DNA of 64,000 nucleotides from Variovorax jilinensis (GTDB taxonomy: Bacteria; Pseudomonadota; Gammaproteobacteria; Burkholderiales; Burkholderiaceae_C). Positions 1-9,032 of the stretch are shown here, one piece after another; the first letter of the stretch is position 1; each line of letters starts with the position of its first letter. The position numbers and the translations under genes were made by a program. Location of the stretch: assembly GCF_030316885.1 (NCBI RefSeq), contig NZ_JASZYQ010000001.1, positions 620,001 through 684,000 of the forward strand. Reading direction: 5' to 3'. The notes under the pieces were generated by a model. It searched no databases. It had not been told where the DNA came from and saw nothing but the letters and a program-made list of their open reading frames with translations.

Positions 1-276
1 CCGGAACTCGCTCGCCGCAAGGAGGCGCTCGAGTCTTTCCCGCTCGACTCCATGGCGATGGTCGGCAGCCTGAGCCGCAATGGCCAGCCGGTCGCGCTGA
101 TCAGCGTCGACAAGCTCCTCTATCAGGTGCGGGTGGGCAACTACCTCGGACTCAATTACGGGCGAATCACCCGTATCGGCGAAACCGAACTCGGCTTGCG
201 TGAAATCGTGCAGGACGCCGCCGGTGAATGGATCGAACGCGTGGCGACGCTGCAGTTGCAAGAGAAGGCGAAATGA
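1..276 (+). CDS. pilP: Type IV pilus assembly lipoprotein PilP, C-terminal part (5' end outside window)
   Basis: The frame is open from base 1 and reads PELARRKEALESFPLDSMAM, then 'VGSLSRNGQPVALISVD' and 'VGNYLGLNYGRITRIGE', the C-terminal beta-domain typical of PilP. PilP is a periplasmic lipoprotein that links the inner-membrane PilMNO platform to the secretin PilQ. Only the last 91 residues are present, so the lipobox cannot be checked. The stop overlaps the pilQ start by ATGA, which supports a pilMNOPQ operon. The family call rests on these motifs and on pilQ following directly. Confidence 0.9.
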   Translation, partial: PELARRKEALESFPLDSMAMVGSLSRNGQPVALISVDKLLYQVRVGNYLGLNYGRITRIGETELGLREIVQDAAGEWIERVATLQLQEKAK

Positions 277-2423
277 ACCAACTAAATTCCAAGCTCGCGC
301 AGTGGCTGCGCCTGACCGGTGCGGCTGTCATCGCGTTCAGCGCGGCGGCGGTGGTGCACGCGCAGAACGCGATCGAGTCGGTCACGAGCTCGATGCAGTC
401 GGGCGCCGAAGTGGTCCGCATCGACTTCAGCCAGCCGCTCGCGGCAGCGCCTGCCGGCTTCGCGATCCAGTCGCCGGCGCGTGTCGCACTCGACTTCCCC
501 GGCGTCACCAACGCCATCGGCCGCTCCGCCATCGAGGTCAACCAGGGCAACCTGCGTTCGGTCAACGTGGTGCAGGCCGGCGAACGCACGCGCCTCGTGC
601 TCAATCTCAAGCAGGCCACCGCCTACCGCACCGAGGTGCAGGGCAAGTCTCTGCTGGTCTCGCTCGAGCCGGTGGTCGGCGCGGCGCAAGTCACCTCGAC
701 GCCCGCTGCCTTCGCCGAGAACCGCAACCGCGACACGCTGCCCCTGCGTGACGTCGACTTCCGTCTCGGCAGCGACAACACCGGCCGCGTGATCGTCGAC
801 CTGGCCAACAACCAGACCGGCGTCGACATCCGCCAGCAGGGCAAGAACCTGGTGGTCGAATTCACCAAGTCGACCCTGCCCGAGGGCCTGCGCCGCCGCC
901 TCGACGTCTCCGACTTCGGCACGCCCGTGCAACTCGTGACCACCCAGCAGGTGGGCGACCGCGTGCGCATGGTGATCGAGCCGCGCGGCGAATGGGAGCA
1001 CAGCGCCTACCAGAGCGAGAACCAGTTCGTGGTCGAGGTTCGTCCTCGCAAGATCGATCCGACCAAGCTCACGCAGGGCATCGGCTACAACGGCGAGAAG
1101 CTGTCGCTGAACTTCCAGAACATCGAGGTGCGCTCGCTGCTGCAGGTGATCGCCGACTTCACGAACTTCAATATCGTGACCTCCGACTCGGTGGCCGGTT
1201 CGCTCACGCTGCGCCTCAAGGACGTGCCCTGGGACCAGGCGCTCGACATCATCCTGCAGGCCAAGAACCTCGGCATGCGCAAGAACGGCAGCGTGCTGTG
1301 GATCGCGCCCAAGGACGAGATCAACGCCAAGGAAAAGATGGAGTTCGAGGCCCAGGCCGCGATCCAGAACCTGGAGCCGCTGCGCACCCAGGCCTTCCAG
1401 CTCAACTACACCAAGGCGCTCGAAATCGCCCGCGGCCTGACCGGCACCGGCGTCCAGAGCGGTGGCGGCGGCGGCGGTGGCTCCACCACCCGTATCCTGA
1501 GCCCGCGCGGCAGCGTGATCGCCGAAGCGCGCACGAACCAGCTGTTCGTTTCTGACATCCCGTCGCGCCTGCTGCAGGTGGCGGAACTGATCCAGAAGCT
1601 CGACATCCCGGTGCGCCAGGTGCTGATTGAGGCCCGCATCGTCGAAGCCTCCGACACCTTCGGCAAATCGCTCGGCGTGAAGCTCGGCGGCGGTATCGCG
1701 GGCGGCTCGGTCGGCTCGGTCAACGGCAGCAACGTCTTTGGCAATGCCGGCGTGATGCCGATCGTGACCCCGGGTGTGAACGGCAATCCTTCGACCGCGA
1801 CGACGGTCTTCACGAACTCCAACTTCGTGAACCTGCCCTCCACCGGCGTTTCCGGCAACGGCAATGCGCCCGGCACCTTCGCGATCTCGCTGTTCAACTC
1901 CAGCTTCTCGCGCATGCTGAACCTCGAAATCTCCGCCCTCGAAGCCGATGGCAAGGGCAAGGTCGTGTCGAGTCCGCGTGTCGTGACTGCCGACCAGACC
2001 AAGGCGCTGATCGAGCAGGGCACCGAACTGCCGTATCAGGTCGCGACATCCAGCGGCGCTACCTCGATCGCGTTCCGCAAGGCCAACCTCAAGCTCGAGG
2101 TGACCCCGCAGATCACGCCCGAGGGCAACATCATCCTGACGCTCGACGTCAACAAGGACACGGTGGGTCAGCCCACCACTGCGGGCTTCGCGATCAACAC
2201 CAAGCACGTGCAGACCGAGGTGCTGGTCGAGAACGGCGGCACGGTCGTCATCGGTGGTATCTTCGAGCTCACCGAATCCACCGACGAGTCGCGCATCCCG
2301 GTTCTTGGCGAGGTGCCTTATGTGGGCGCCCTGTTCCGGACGCGCACTCGCACTGCCAACAAAACCGAAATGCTCGTCTTCATCACCCCGAAAATGATCA
2401 CCGACCGCAACGCTGCGCGCTGA
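273..2423 (+). CDS. pilQ: Type IV pilus secretin PilQ
   Basis: PilQ forms the outer-membrane channel through which the type IV pilus passes. The protein is 716 aa. It has a Sec signal peptide (residues 1-31, ending VVHAQ), two AMIN-type peptidoglycan-binding regions (about 33-125 and 157-255), an STN/N0 domain (about 272-345), a secretin N1 region broken by a seven-glycine run near 396-402, and the secretin core (about 450-705), ending with VPYVGALFRTRT and TEMLVFITPKMI. I chose the ATG at 273 because it overlaps the pilP stop and begins a signal peptide; the frame is open further upstream, but that part lies inside pilP. Length and domain order match betaproteobacterial PilQ. Confidence 0.97.
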   Translation: MNQLNSKLAQWLRLTGAAVIAFSAAAVVHAQNAIESVTSSMQSGAEVVRIDFSQPLAAAPAGFAIQSPARVALDFPGVTNAIGRSAIEVNQGNLRSVNVVQAGERTRLVLNLKQATAYRTEVQGKSLLVSLEPVVGAAQVTSTPAAFAENRNRDTLPLRDVDFRLGSDNTGRVIVDLANNQTGVDIRQQGKNLVVEFTKSTLPEGLRRRLDVSDFGTPVQLVTTQQVGDRVRMVIEPRGEWEHSAYQSENQFVVEVRPRKIDPTKLTQGIGYNGEKLSLNFQNIEVRSLLQVIADFTNFNIVTSDSVAGSLTLRLKDVPWDQALDIILQAKNLGMRKNGSVLWIAPKDEINAKEKMEFEAQAAIQNLEPLRTQAFQLNYTKALEIARGLTGTGVQSGGGGGGGSTTRILSPRGSVIAEARTNQLFVSDIPSRLLQVAELIQKLDIPVRQVLIEARIVEASDTFGKSLGVKLGGGIAGGSVGSVNGSNVFGNAGVMPIVTPGVNGNPSTATTVFTNSNFVNLPSTGVSGNGNAPGTFAISLFNSSFSRMLNLEISALEADGKGKVVSSPRVVTADQTKALIEQGTELPYQVATSSGATSIAFRKANLKLEVTPQITPEGNIILTLDVNKDTVGQPTTAGFAINTKHVQTEVLVENGGTVVIGGIFELTESTDESRIPVLGEVPYVGALFRTRTRTANKTEMLVFITPKMITDRNAAR

Positions 2424-2446
2424 GGCGCGCGCGTTGCCAGCCCTGC

Positions 2447-3019
2447 ATGGCGGTCGCACTCGTCGGCTTGCCCGGCGCCGGAAAGTCCGCAATCGGCCGG
2501 CGTCTGGCGCAGCGCCTTCAGCTTCCCTTCGTCGATAGCGACCACGTGATCGAGGAGCGGATCGGCTGCTCCATCCGCGATTATTTCGAGCGCGAGGGTG
2601 AACTCGGCTTCCGCGACGTCGAGCAGGCTGTCATTGCCGACCTCGCGGCCGATCCCGTCGGCGTGGTGGCCACCGGTGGCGGCTGCGTGCTGCGGCCGGC
2701 GAACCGGCAGATGCTGCGTGACCATTTCCACGTCCTCTACCTGCGATCGGCGCCCGAGGACCTGTTCCGGCGCCTGCGGCACGATGTCAAGCGCCCGCTG
2801 CTGCAGGTGTCCGATCCGCTCGGGCGGCTGCGCGAACTGCACGACGCCCGCGATCCGCTCTACCGCGAGACCGCCCACGACCTGATCGAGACCGGCCGGC
2901 CGTCGCTCGCGACGCTGGTCAACATGATTGTGATGCAGCTCGAACTGGCTGGCGTGGTCGACCCCGACGCCGCAAGGCTTCCCCAGGACCCGCCCGAGCA
3001 CGGTCCGGGCAGCACCTAA
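2447..3019 (+). CDS. aroK: Shikimate kinase
   Basis: AroK phosphorylates shikimate at the 3-hydroxyl with ATP, the fifth step of the chorismate pathway, in the cytoplasm. The Walker A loop GLPGAGKS is at residues 7-14. It is followed by the shikimate-binding [11 protein letters not shown] and the [10 protein letters not shown] segment whose arginine contacts substrate; a TGGG motif (ATGGGCVLR) and the lid arginine region ([11 protein letters not shown]) follow. The 190 aa length is slightly above the usual 170-180 because of a C-terminal tail. The gene lies 23 nt after pilQ and 10 nt before aroB, the common proteobacterial pilQ-aroK-aroB order. Confidence 0.96.
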   Translation: MAVALVGLPGAGKSAIGRRLAQRLQLPFVDSDHVIEERIGCSIRDYFEREGELGFRDVEQAVIADLAADPVGVVATGGGCVLRPANRQMLRDHFHVLYLRSAPEDLFRRLRHDVKRPLLQVSDPLGRLRELHDARDPLYRETAHDLIETGRPSLATLVNMIVMQLELAGVVDPDAARLPQDPPEHGPGST

Positions 3020-3029
3020 ACTCGGGGGC

Positions 3030-4136
3030 ATGCCCATGCCCACCGCCGTCGCGCCCGAACACGTCGAGATCCAGCTCGGCGACCGCAGCTACCCCATCGT
3101 GATCGGCAGCGACCTGCTGGGCGATGCCAGCAGTTTTGCCGCGGTGCCGGCGGCCGCTACCGCGCTGATCGTCAGCAACACCACCGTGGCGCCGCTCTAT
3201 GCGGCCGCTCTGCAGCAAGCGTTGGCCGGGCGCTACCGGGAGGTTCACCTGCTCGAGCTGCCCGACGGCGAGGCGCACAAGGACTGGCAGACGCTGAACC
3301 TGATCTTCGACGCCCTGCTGCAGCGCGGCGCCGACCGCAAGACCGTGCTGTACGCGCTGGGCGGCGGCGTGGTCGGCGACATGACCGGCTTCGCGGCCGC
3401 CAGCTACATGCGCGGCGTGCCTTTCGTGCAGGTGCCGACCACCCTGCTGGCGCAGGTCGATTCCTCGGTCGGCGGCAAGACCGCGATCAACCACCCGCTC
3501 GGCAAGAACATGATCGGCGCCTTCTACCAGCCGCAGCTCGTGCTGTGCGACCTGGCGACGCTGGCCTCGCTGCCGCCGCGCGAGCTCAGCGCCGGGCTGG
3601 CCGAGGTCATCAAGTACGGGCCGATCTACGACATGGGCTTCCTGGCCTGGATCGAGGCGAACATCGATGCGCTGATCGCGCGCGATCCGGCCGCGCTCGC
3701 GCATGCGGTGAAACGCAGCTGCGAGATCAAGGCCGAGGTCGTGGGCCAGGACGAGCGAGAGGCCGGACTGCGGGCGATCCTCAATTTCGGCCACACCTTT
3801 GGCCATGCGATCGAGTCGGGCCTGGGCTATGGCGAGTGGCTGCACGGCGAGGCGGTCGGCTGCGGGATGGTCATGGCGGCGCAGCTGTCGCTGCGGCTCG
3901 GCGGTGTCGATGCGGCGTTCGTTGAACGCCTGACGGCGCTGGTGCGGCGCGCAGGGTTGCCGGTGACGGGTCCGGCGCTCGGCGCCGACCGCTACCTCGA
4001 ACTGATGCGCGTCGACAAGAAGTCCGAAGCCGGCGAGATCCGCTTCGTTGTCATCGACAGGCCCGGCTCGGCCGCGGTGCGCAGCGCCCCCGACGCGATG
4101 GTGCGCGAGGTGCTCGCGCAGTGCTGCGCGGCATGA
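3030..4136 (+). CDS. aroB: 3-dehydroquinate synthase
   Basis: AroB converts DAHP to 3-dehydroquinate using NAD+ and a divalent metal, the second step of the shikimate pathway. The 368-aa protein shows the NAD-binding GGGVVGD segment near residue 110, the signature around [19 protein letters not shown] (about 142-160), and metal-binding histidines in [11 protein letters not shown] (about 252-262). Length matches the family (about 360 aa). It starts 10 nt after aroK with an MPMP beginning; the second Met codon (3036) is an alternative start. dgt begins 19 nt downstream, so aroK-aroB-dgt is probably one transcript. Confidence 0.97.
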   Translation: MPMPTAVAPEHVEIQLGDRSYPIVIGSDLLGDASSFAAVPAAATALIVSNTTVAPLYAAALQQALAGRYREVHLLELPDGEAHKDWQTLNLIFDALLQRGADRKTVLYALGGGVVGDMTGFAAASYMRGVPFVQVPTTLLAQVDSSVGGKTAINHPLGKNMIGAFYQPQLVLCDLATLASLPPRELSAGLAEVIKYGPIYDMGFLAWIEANIDALIARDPAALAHAVKRSCEIKAEVVGQDEREAGLRAILNFGHTFGHAIESGLGYGEWLHGEAVGCGMVMAAQLSLRLGGVDAAFVERLTALVRRAGLPVTGPALGADRYLELMRVDKKSEAGEIRFVVIDRPGSAAVRSAPDAMVREVLAQCCAA

Positions 4137-4155
4137 GCCCGAGGGCATCGTCGCG

Positions 4156-5286
4156 ATGAGCCTCGCGCCCTTCGCCAGCGATCCGGCCCGCTCGCGCGGG
4201 CGGCTTCATGCGGAGCCGCCGGCACCGACGCGCGATGCCTTCCAGCGCGATCGCGACCGCATCGTGCATTCGACCGCATTCCGGCGCCTGGTCTACAAGA
4301 CGCAGGTGTTCCTCAACCACGAGGGCGACCTGTTCCGCACCCGGCTCACGCATTCGCTCGAGGTGGCGCAGCTCGGACGCTCGATCGCGCGCGCGCTGGA
4401 CCTCAACGAAGACCTGGTCGAGGCGATCGCGCTCGCGCACGACCTCGGCCACACGCCCTTCGGCCACGCAGGACAGGACGCGCTCGATGACTGCATGAAG
4501 CAGCACGGCGGCTTCGAGCACAACCTGCAGAGCCTGCGGGTGGTGGACGAACTCGAACATCGCTACGCGCGCTACGACGGCCTGAACCTGAGTTTCGAGA
4601 CTCGCGAAGGCATCCTCAAGCATTGCTCGCGTGCCAATGCCGACCGGCTCGAGGCGATCGAACCCGGCGGGGTGGGGCGGCGCTTCGTGGAACGCACGCA
4701 GCCGAGCCTCGAGGCCCAGCTGTGCAACCTGGCCGACGAGATCGCCTACAACGCGCACGACATCGACGATGGCGTGCGCTCGGGGCTGATCGGCATCGAG
4801 CAGCTCGGCGAAGTCGCGCTGTTCGAGCGCTACCGCGAACAGGCGCTGGCCGAGCACCCGACGCTGCAGGGCCGCCGGGTGCTCTACGAGACCATCCGGC
4901 GCATGCTGAGCGCCCAGGTCTACGACGTCATCGATGCCACGCGCGCAGCGCTCGACGCCACCGCCCCGGCCGACGCCGATGCCGTGCGCCGCAGCGCGCC
5001 GCTGGTGCTGTTCGGTGGCGCGATGCGTGCCGAGTCGACCGCGCTCAAGCGTTTCCTGTTCCAGAACCTCTACCGCCATCCGCAGGTGATGCGCACGGCA
5101 GACCAGGCCCAGGCCGTGGTGCGCGCGTTGTTCGATGCCTACCTGGCCGACGCCAGCCAGATGCCCGAGGCCTATGCCGCTCACCGCGAGCGCCATCGGG
5201 GCGTGGCCGACTACATCGCGGGCATGACCGACCGCTTCGCGATCCGCGAGTACGAGCGCCTCACAGGACAACGGTGGTTGGCATGA
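4156..5286 (+). CDS. dgt: dGTPase-like deoxynucleoside triphosphate triphosphohydrolase (HD domain)
   Basis: This 376-aa HD-superfamily protein belongs to the dGTPase-like group, which hydrolyses dNTPs to deoxynucleosides and triphosphate. The metal-binding histidines and aspartates are visible in [11 protein letters not shown] (about residue 62) and [10 protein letters not shown] (about 95-104), followed by [11 protein letters not shown]. The frame is open upstream into aroB, but the ATG at 4156 begins the family N-terminus (SLAPFASDP, then [14 protein letters not shown]). Substrate preference in this subgroup varies, so dGTP specificity is not assured. Its stop shares ATGA with the first 60-bp repeat unit, which separates it from the MFS gene. 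Confidence 0.93.
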   Translation: MSLAPFASDPARSRGRLHAEPPAPTRDAFQRDRDRIVHSTAFRRLVYKTQVFLNHEGDLFRTRLTHSLEVAQLGRSIARALDLNEDLVEAIALAHDLGHTPFGHAGQDALDDCMKQHGGFEHNLQSLRVVDELEHRYARYDGLNLSFETREGILKHCSRANADRLEAIEPGGVGRRFVERTQPSLEAQLCNLADEIAYNAHDIDDGVRSGLIGIEQLGEVALFERYREQALAEHPTLQGRRVLYETIRRMLSAQVYDVIDATRAALDATAPADADAVRRSAPLVLFGGAMRAESTALKRFLFQNLYRHPQVMRTADQAQAVVRALFDAYLADASQMPEAYAAHRERHRGVADYIAGMTDRFAIREYERLTGQRWLA

Positions 5287-5462
5287 GCGCCGCCCGGCCG
5301 CCCGAAGGCGCTCGCACCGCAGCCGAAGGCGGAGGTTCTCCCAGGACCGCCGCCCGGCCGCTCGAAGGCGCTCGCACCGCAGCCGAAGGCGGAGGTTTTC
5401 CCATGAGCGCCGCCCGGCCGCCCGAAGGCGCTCGCACCGCAGCCGAAGGCGGAGCTACTTCC
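5283..5462 (+). repeat. Three tandem 60-bp repeats, in frame with the downstream MFS gene
   Basis: Three head-to-tail units of exactly 60 bp lie at 5283-5342, 5343-5402 and 5403-5462. Units 1 and 2 differ at about 4 positions, units 1 and 3 at about 3, the latter all in the last 12 bases. Each unit carries CCGAAGGCG twice and a small CGCC-CGAA-GGCG hairpin. Units 1 and 3 begin ATGAGCGCC; unit 2 begins AGGACCGCC and has lost the ATG. Because 60 is divisible by three, the array is an open extension of the MFS frame, encoding three near-copies of a 20-residue unit containing EGARTAAEGG. The first ATG overlaps the dgt stop as ATGA, and the MFS start at 5463 begins with the same ATGAGCGCC. Confidence 0.95.
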
Positions 5463-6719
5463 ATGAGCGCCATTCGGCCGCGCCTGCCGGTGGCCGCGCT
5501 GGCCGTGGTGGCGGGCGGCGTGGCCGCGGCACTTCACATCGGCAAGCTGCCGCCCGCAGTGACTGCGCTGCAGGCATCGCTGGGCATCGGACTGGTGCAG
5601 GCGGGCTTCCTGCTGTCGCTGGTGCAGGTCGCCGGCATGGTGCTGGGTCTCGCCGTGGGGCTTGCCGCCGACGCCATCGGCCTTCGGCGCAGCATGCTCG
5701 CGGGCCTGCTGTTGCTGAGCTTCGCGAGCGCGGCCGGCGGTGGCGTGGGTCTGTGGGTCGCGGATCCGGGGACCGCGTTCGCCTGGCTGCTCGCGTTGCG
5801 CGCGCTCGAGGGACTCGGCTTCCTGCTGGCCGTGATGCCCGGCCCGGGATTGATCCGGTCGGTGGCGGCCCATGGTTCGGACAAGACGGTGATGGGCCTC
5901 TGGGGCAGCTACATGCCGCTCGGCGTGGCGCTCGCGCTGCTGCTCGGGCCGGCCGTGATCGCGCGCGTCGGCTGGCCCGGCTGGTGGCTTGCGTTGGCGG
6001 CCACGTCGGCCGTGGCGGCGGCATGGGTCGCGCTCGCGGTACCCGCGGACCGCATGCGGGGCGGCGCACCGGTCGCCGGCGCAGAGGCCTGGTCGGCGCG
6101 CCTCGGTGCCACGCTGCGCGCACCCGGCCCGCGAACGCTGGCACTGGCCTTCGCGGTCTATGCCGCGCAATGGATCGCGGTCATCGGCTTCCTGCCGACG
6201 ATCTACGCCGATGCCGGCGTGCCGGTCGGCTGGAGCGCTGCATTGACCGCGCTGGCGGCGGCAACCAACATCGTCGGCAACGTCACGGGCGGCCGCCTGC
6301 TGCAGCGCGGCGTCGCGCCGGTTCGGCTGCTGCGCTGGGGTTTCATCGTGATGGCGCTGGCCAGCCTCGCAGCCTTCGTTCGCGTCGGCGGACCCGATGC
6401 CGCCTGGAGCCTGCCACCGGCGCTGCGCCATGTCGCCATCTGCGTCTTCTCGCTTGCCGGCGGCGTGGTGCCTGCGACGCTCTTCATGCTCGGCGTCCGG
6501 CTGGCGCCGGGCGGCTCCACCGTCTCGACCACCATCGGGCTGATGCAGCAGGCGTCGTCGCTCGGGCAGTTCCTCGCGCCGCCGGCCGTGGGCTGGCTAG
6601 CGCATCGCTTGGGTGGCTGGCAATGGACCTGGGCTCTCACGCTGGGTTGCTCGCTCGTGGGGTTGGCGATGGCGGCGCGGCTGCGTGCGCATCCTGCGCT
6701 CGGAAGGACGGCCGCATGA
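5463..6719 (+). CDS. MFS transporter, CynX/NimT-like
   Basis: This 418-aa integral membrane protein has about twelve hydrophobic segments and begins SAIRPRLPVAALAVVAGG. The GLAADAIGLRRSM loop between TM2 and TM3 corresponds to the MFS signature region. The overall pattern resembles the CynX/NimT anion and drug transporter group; the substrate is unknown. I place the start at the ATG at 5463, directly after the repeats. In-frame ATGs at 5403 and 5283 would add 20 or 60 repeat-encoded, hydrophilic residues, and the 5283 start would restore an ATGA overlap with dgt. The stop overlaps the next gene by ATGA. Confidence 0.85.
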   Translation: MSAIRPRLPVAALAVVAGGVAAALHIGKLPPAVTALQASLGIGLVQAGFLLSLVQVAGMVLGLAVGLAADAIGLRRSMLAGLLLLSFASAAGGGVGLWVADPGTAFAWLLALRALEGLGFLLAVMPGPGLIRSVAAHGSDKTVMGLWGSYMPLGVALALLLGPAVIARVGWPGWWLALAATSAVAAAWVALAVPADRMRGGAPVAGAEAWSARLGATLRAPGPRTLALAFAVYAAQWIAVIGFLPTIYADAGVPVGWSAALTALAAATNIVGNVTGGRLLQRGVAPVRLLRWGFIVMALASLAAFVRVGGPDAAWSLPPALRHVAICVFSLAGGVVPATLFMLGVRLAPGGSTVSTTIGLMQQASSLGQFLAPPAVGWLAHRLGGWQWTWALTLGCSLVGLAMAARLRAHPALGRTAA

Positions 6720-7291
6720 CGCCCGAACCCCCCCTGGTCTCGGCGACGCAGGCCGAGGCCGATACCCGGCGCTGGCTCGAGCGCGCCGTGATCGGCCTCA
6801 ACCTCTGTCCCTTCGCGAAGGCCGTGCATGTGCGTGGCCAGGTTCACTACGCCGTCCATCTCCCGGCCGACGATGCAGGCCTGATCGAGGCGATGATGCG
6901 CGAGGCCGAGGCGCTCGCTGCGCTTCCGGCCGCCGAACGCGACACCACTCTTCTGATGGCACCGAACACCTTGTCCGACTTTCTCGATTTCAACGACTTC
7001 ACGGCGCGCGCGGAGCGGCGACTCGCACGCGCCGGTTTCGAAGGCGTGTTGCAGCTCGCGAGCTTCCATCCGCGCTTCCAGTTCGGTGGCACCGAGCCCG
7101 ACGACATCACGAATGCCACGAATCGCGCGCCATACCCGACCCTGCACCTGCTGCGCGAGGAGAGCATCGATCGCGCGGTGGAGGCCTTCCCCGATGCCGA
7201 AGACATCTTCGGCCGCAACATCCAGACGCTGGAAACGCTCGGCCAGGCCGGCTGGGCCGCACTCGACGTCGGTCCCGGGAGCGCTGCATGA
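6716..7291 (+). CDS. DUF1415 family protein
   Basis: This 191-aa cytoplasmic protein has no signal peptide. It matches the DUF1415 pattern: an early ERAVIGLNLCPFAKA segment with a conserved Cys, then NTLSDFLDFNDF, LASFHPRFQFGG, and a proline- and arginine-containing NRAPYPTLHLLRE region. No catalytic role is established for the family that I know of. It starts at an ATGA overlap with the MFS gene and ends at an ATGA overlap with the methyltransferase gene, so the three are translationally linked. Function unassigned. Confidence 0.85.
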   Translation: MTPEPPLVSATQAEADTRRWLERAVIGLNLCPFAKAVHVRGQVHYAVHLPADDAGLIEAMMREAEALAALPAAERDTTLLMAPNTLSDFLDFNDFTARAERRLARAGFEGVLQLASFHPRFQFGGTEPDDITNATNRAPYPTLHLLREESIDRAVEAFPDAEDIFGRNIQTLETLGQAGWAALDVGPGSAA

Positions 7292-8232
7292 GCCGCCCGA
7301 CCGCTCCGAAGGCGAATGCCGATGCGCTGCTGCGCGACGGCACGCCAGTCGGCCGCCCGGGCGGCAGGACCTCGTCGAAATCCGCGAAGGCCGAACGCGC
7401 CGAGGTGGACGTTCTCGCCGAGCTGCGCCCGGGGCAGTCGGTCGAGCTGCTCAAGGAACTGCACATCCTCACGCGCGAGGGCCGGCTCAATCAGGATTCG
7501 CGCCGCAAGCTCAAGCAGGTCTACCACCTGTTCCAGTTCATCGAGAAGCTGCTGCGCGAGCTGCCTGACGAGGGCGCGGCCGCCACCTTGGCCGACCACG
7601 GTGCGGGCAAGTCCTACCTCGGCTTCATCATCTACGACCTGTTCTTCAAGCAGGGCGGCAGCGGCCATGTCTATGGCATCGAGACCCGTGCCGAGCTGGT
7701 CGAGAAGTCGCGTGCGCTGTCGGCGCGGCTCGGCTTCGACCGCATGTCCTTCCTCAACCTCACGGTGGCAGAGTCGGCCTCGGCCTCGGAGCTGCCGCCG
7801 CGTATCGACGTCGTGACCGCGCTGCATGCCTGCGACACGGCAACCGACGACGCGATCGCTTTCGGGCTGGCGAAGAAGGCGCGCTTCATGGTGCTGGTCC
7901 CCTGCTGCCAGGCGGAGGTCGCGGCCTGCCTGCGCGAGACCAAGGCGCTCGCGCTGTCGCGCACGCCGCTGGCCGAGCTGTGGCGCCATCCGCTGCACAC
8001 GCGCGAGATCGGCAGCCAGCTCACCAACGTGCTGCGCTGCCTCTACCTCGAGGCGCACGGCTACCAGGTCACGGTGACCGAGCTCGTGGGTTGGGAGCAC
8101 AGCATGAAGAACGAACTCATCATCGGCCGCCACACCGGCCAGCGCAACGCCAGCGCGGCGCAGCGGCTGCGCGAACTGCTCGGGCAATTCGGCCTCGAAT
8201 CGCTGCTCGAGACCCGCTTTCGCCTGCCCTGA
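7288..8232 (+). CDS. SAM-dependent methyltransferase (Methyltransf_32-like)
   Basis: This 314-aa soluble protein has a Rossmann-type methyltransferase centre. ADHGAGKSYLGFIIYD corresponds to SAM-binding motif I, GIETRAELVEKS to the acidic second-strand motif, VVTALHACDTATDDA to motif IV, and LVPCCQAEV resembles the Cys-Cys motif of the Methyltransf_32 family. The target (RNA, protein or small molecule) cannot be told. The N-terminal 50 residues look low-complexity and basic. Start is the ATG at 7288, overlapping the DUF1415 stop. The first bases (7293-7314) resemble the 60-bp repeat upstream of the MFS gene, possibly a decayed copy. Confidence 0.82.
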   Translation: MSRPTAPKANADALLRDGTPVGRPGGRTSSKSAKAERAEVDVLAELRPGQSVELLKELHILTREGRLNQDSRRKLKQVYHLFQFIEKLLRELPDEGAAATLADHGAGKSYLGFIIYDLFFKQGGSGHVYGIETRAELVEKSRALSARLGFDRMSFLNLTVAESASASELPPRIDVVTALHACDTATDDAIAFGLAKKARFMVLVPCCQAEVAACLRETKALALSRTPLAELWRHPLHTREIGSQLTNVLRCLYLEAHGYQVTVTELVGWEHSMKNELIIGRHTGQRNASAAQRLRELLGQFGLESLLETRFRLP

Positions 8233-8279
8233 GCGCGCCGTCGCGGTTTGCCAGCGCCTCGTCGTCCGCCTTCCTCGCC

Positions 8280-8975
8280 ATGGCCCGATTGCCCCGACTC
8301 ACGCTCGCCGGCCAGCCGCACCACGTGATCCAGCGCGGCAACAACCGGCAGGCGATCTTCGTCGACCGGGCCGACCGCCAGATGTTTCTGCAGCTGCTGG
8401 GCGAGAACGCCCAGCGCTTCGGCGTCGCTTTGCACGCCTACGTGCTCATGGACAACCATTTCCATCTGCTGGCCACGCCCTCGACCGCCGACGGCTTGCC
8501 GCAATGGATGCAGGCGGTCGGCCGGCGCTACGTGCGCTACTTCAACGACCGCCATGGCCGCAGCGGAACACTATGGGAAGGCCGCTACAAGTCGACCGTG
8601 ATCCAGTCGGATCGCTACCTGCTCGCCTGCATGGCCTACATCGACCTGAACCCGGTGCGTGCCGGTGTGGCGGCCGAGGCGCGCGAGCATCCGTGGTCGA
8701 GCCATGCGCACTATGCGGGCCTGGCGCAGGATCGGCTGCTCACGCCGCATCCGCTCTACTGGTCGCTGGGCAACACGCCGTTCGCCCGCGAGGCCGCCTA
8801 TGCCGAAATGGTGCGTGCGGGCCTGTCGATCTCCGCGCAGGCGCTGTTGACCGACGCCACGCTGCACGGTTGGGCAGCCGGCGACACTGAATTCGTCGAT
8901 TCGTTACAAAAAACGACAGGCCGTAGGACGACGAAGGCGCGTCCGGGGCGCCCCGCGAGGCCTCCGGAACACTAG
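8280..8975 (+). CDS. REP-associated tyrosine transposase (RAYT, Y1_Tnp family)
   Basis: This 231-aa protein has the single-tyrosine HUH transposase fold of the IS200/IS605-related RAYT group. It opens RLTLAGQPHHVIQRGNNR; the HUH motif is NHFHLL (His60, His62); GTLWEGRYKS spans about 97-106; the catalytic tyrosine is Tyr120 in AYIDLNPVRAGV. All key residues are present, so it could be active. RAYTs are usually single-copy genes thought to mobilise short palindromic intergenic repeats. It starts 47 nt after the methyltransferase gene. The following 183 nt is strikingly AT-rich with a short duplicated motif, consistent with an element end. Confidence 0.93.
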   Translation: MARLPRLTLAGQPHHVIQRGNNRQAIFVDRADRQMFLQLLGENAQRFGVALHAYVLMDNHFHLLATPSTADGLPQWMQAVGRRYVRYFNDRHGRSGTLWEGRYKSTVIQSDRYLLACMAYIDLNPVRAGVAAEAREHPWSSHAHYAGLAQDRLLTPHPLYWSLGNTPFAREAAYAEMVRAGLSISAQALLTDATLHGWAAGDTEFVDSLQKTTGRRTTKARPGRPARPPEH

Positions 8976-9032
8976 GGAATACCCCTGGAAATCGCATCAG
9001 CCGTGCAGCTATTGCTCACTTTTTTGATATGT

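Noticed and set aside
282-2492. A 736-codon minus-strand frame opposite pilQ
   Set aside because: Same antisense artefact; composition is histidine/arginine-rich and no RBS or motif is seen, while PilQ is unambiguous.
5283-5462. CRISPR-like array
   Set aside because: Only three units, directly tandem with no variable spacers, inside an open reading frame, and no cas genes in the window.
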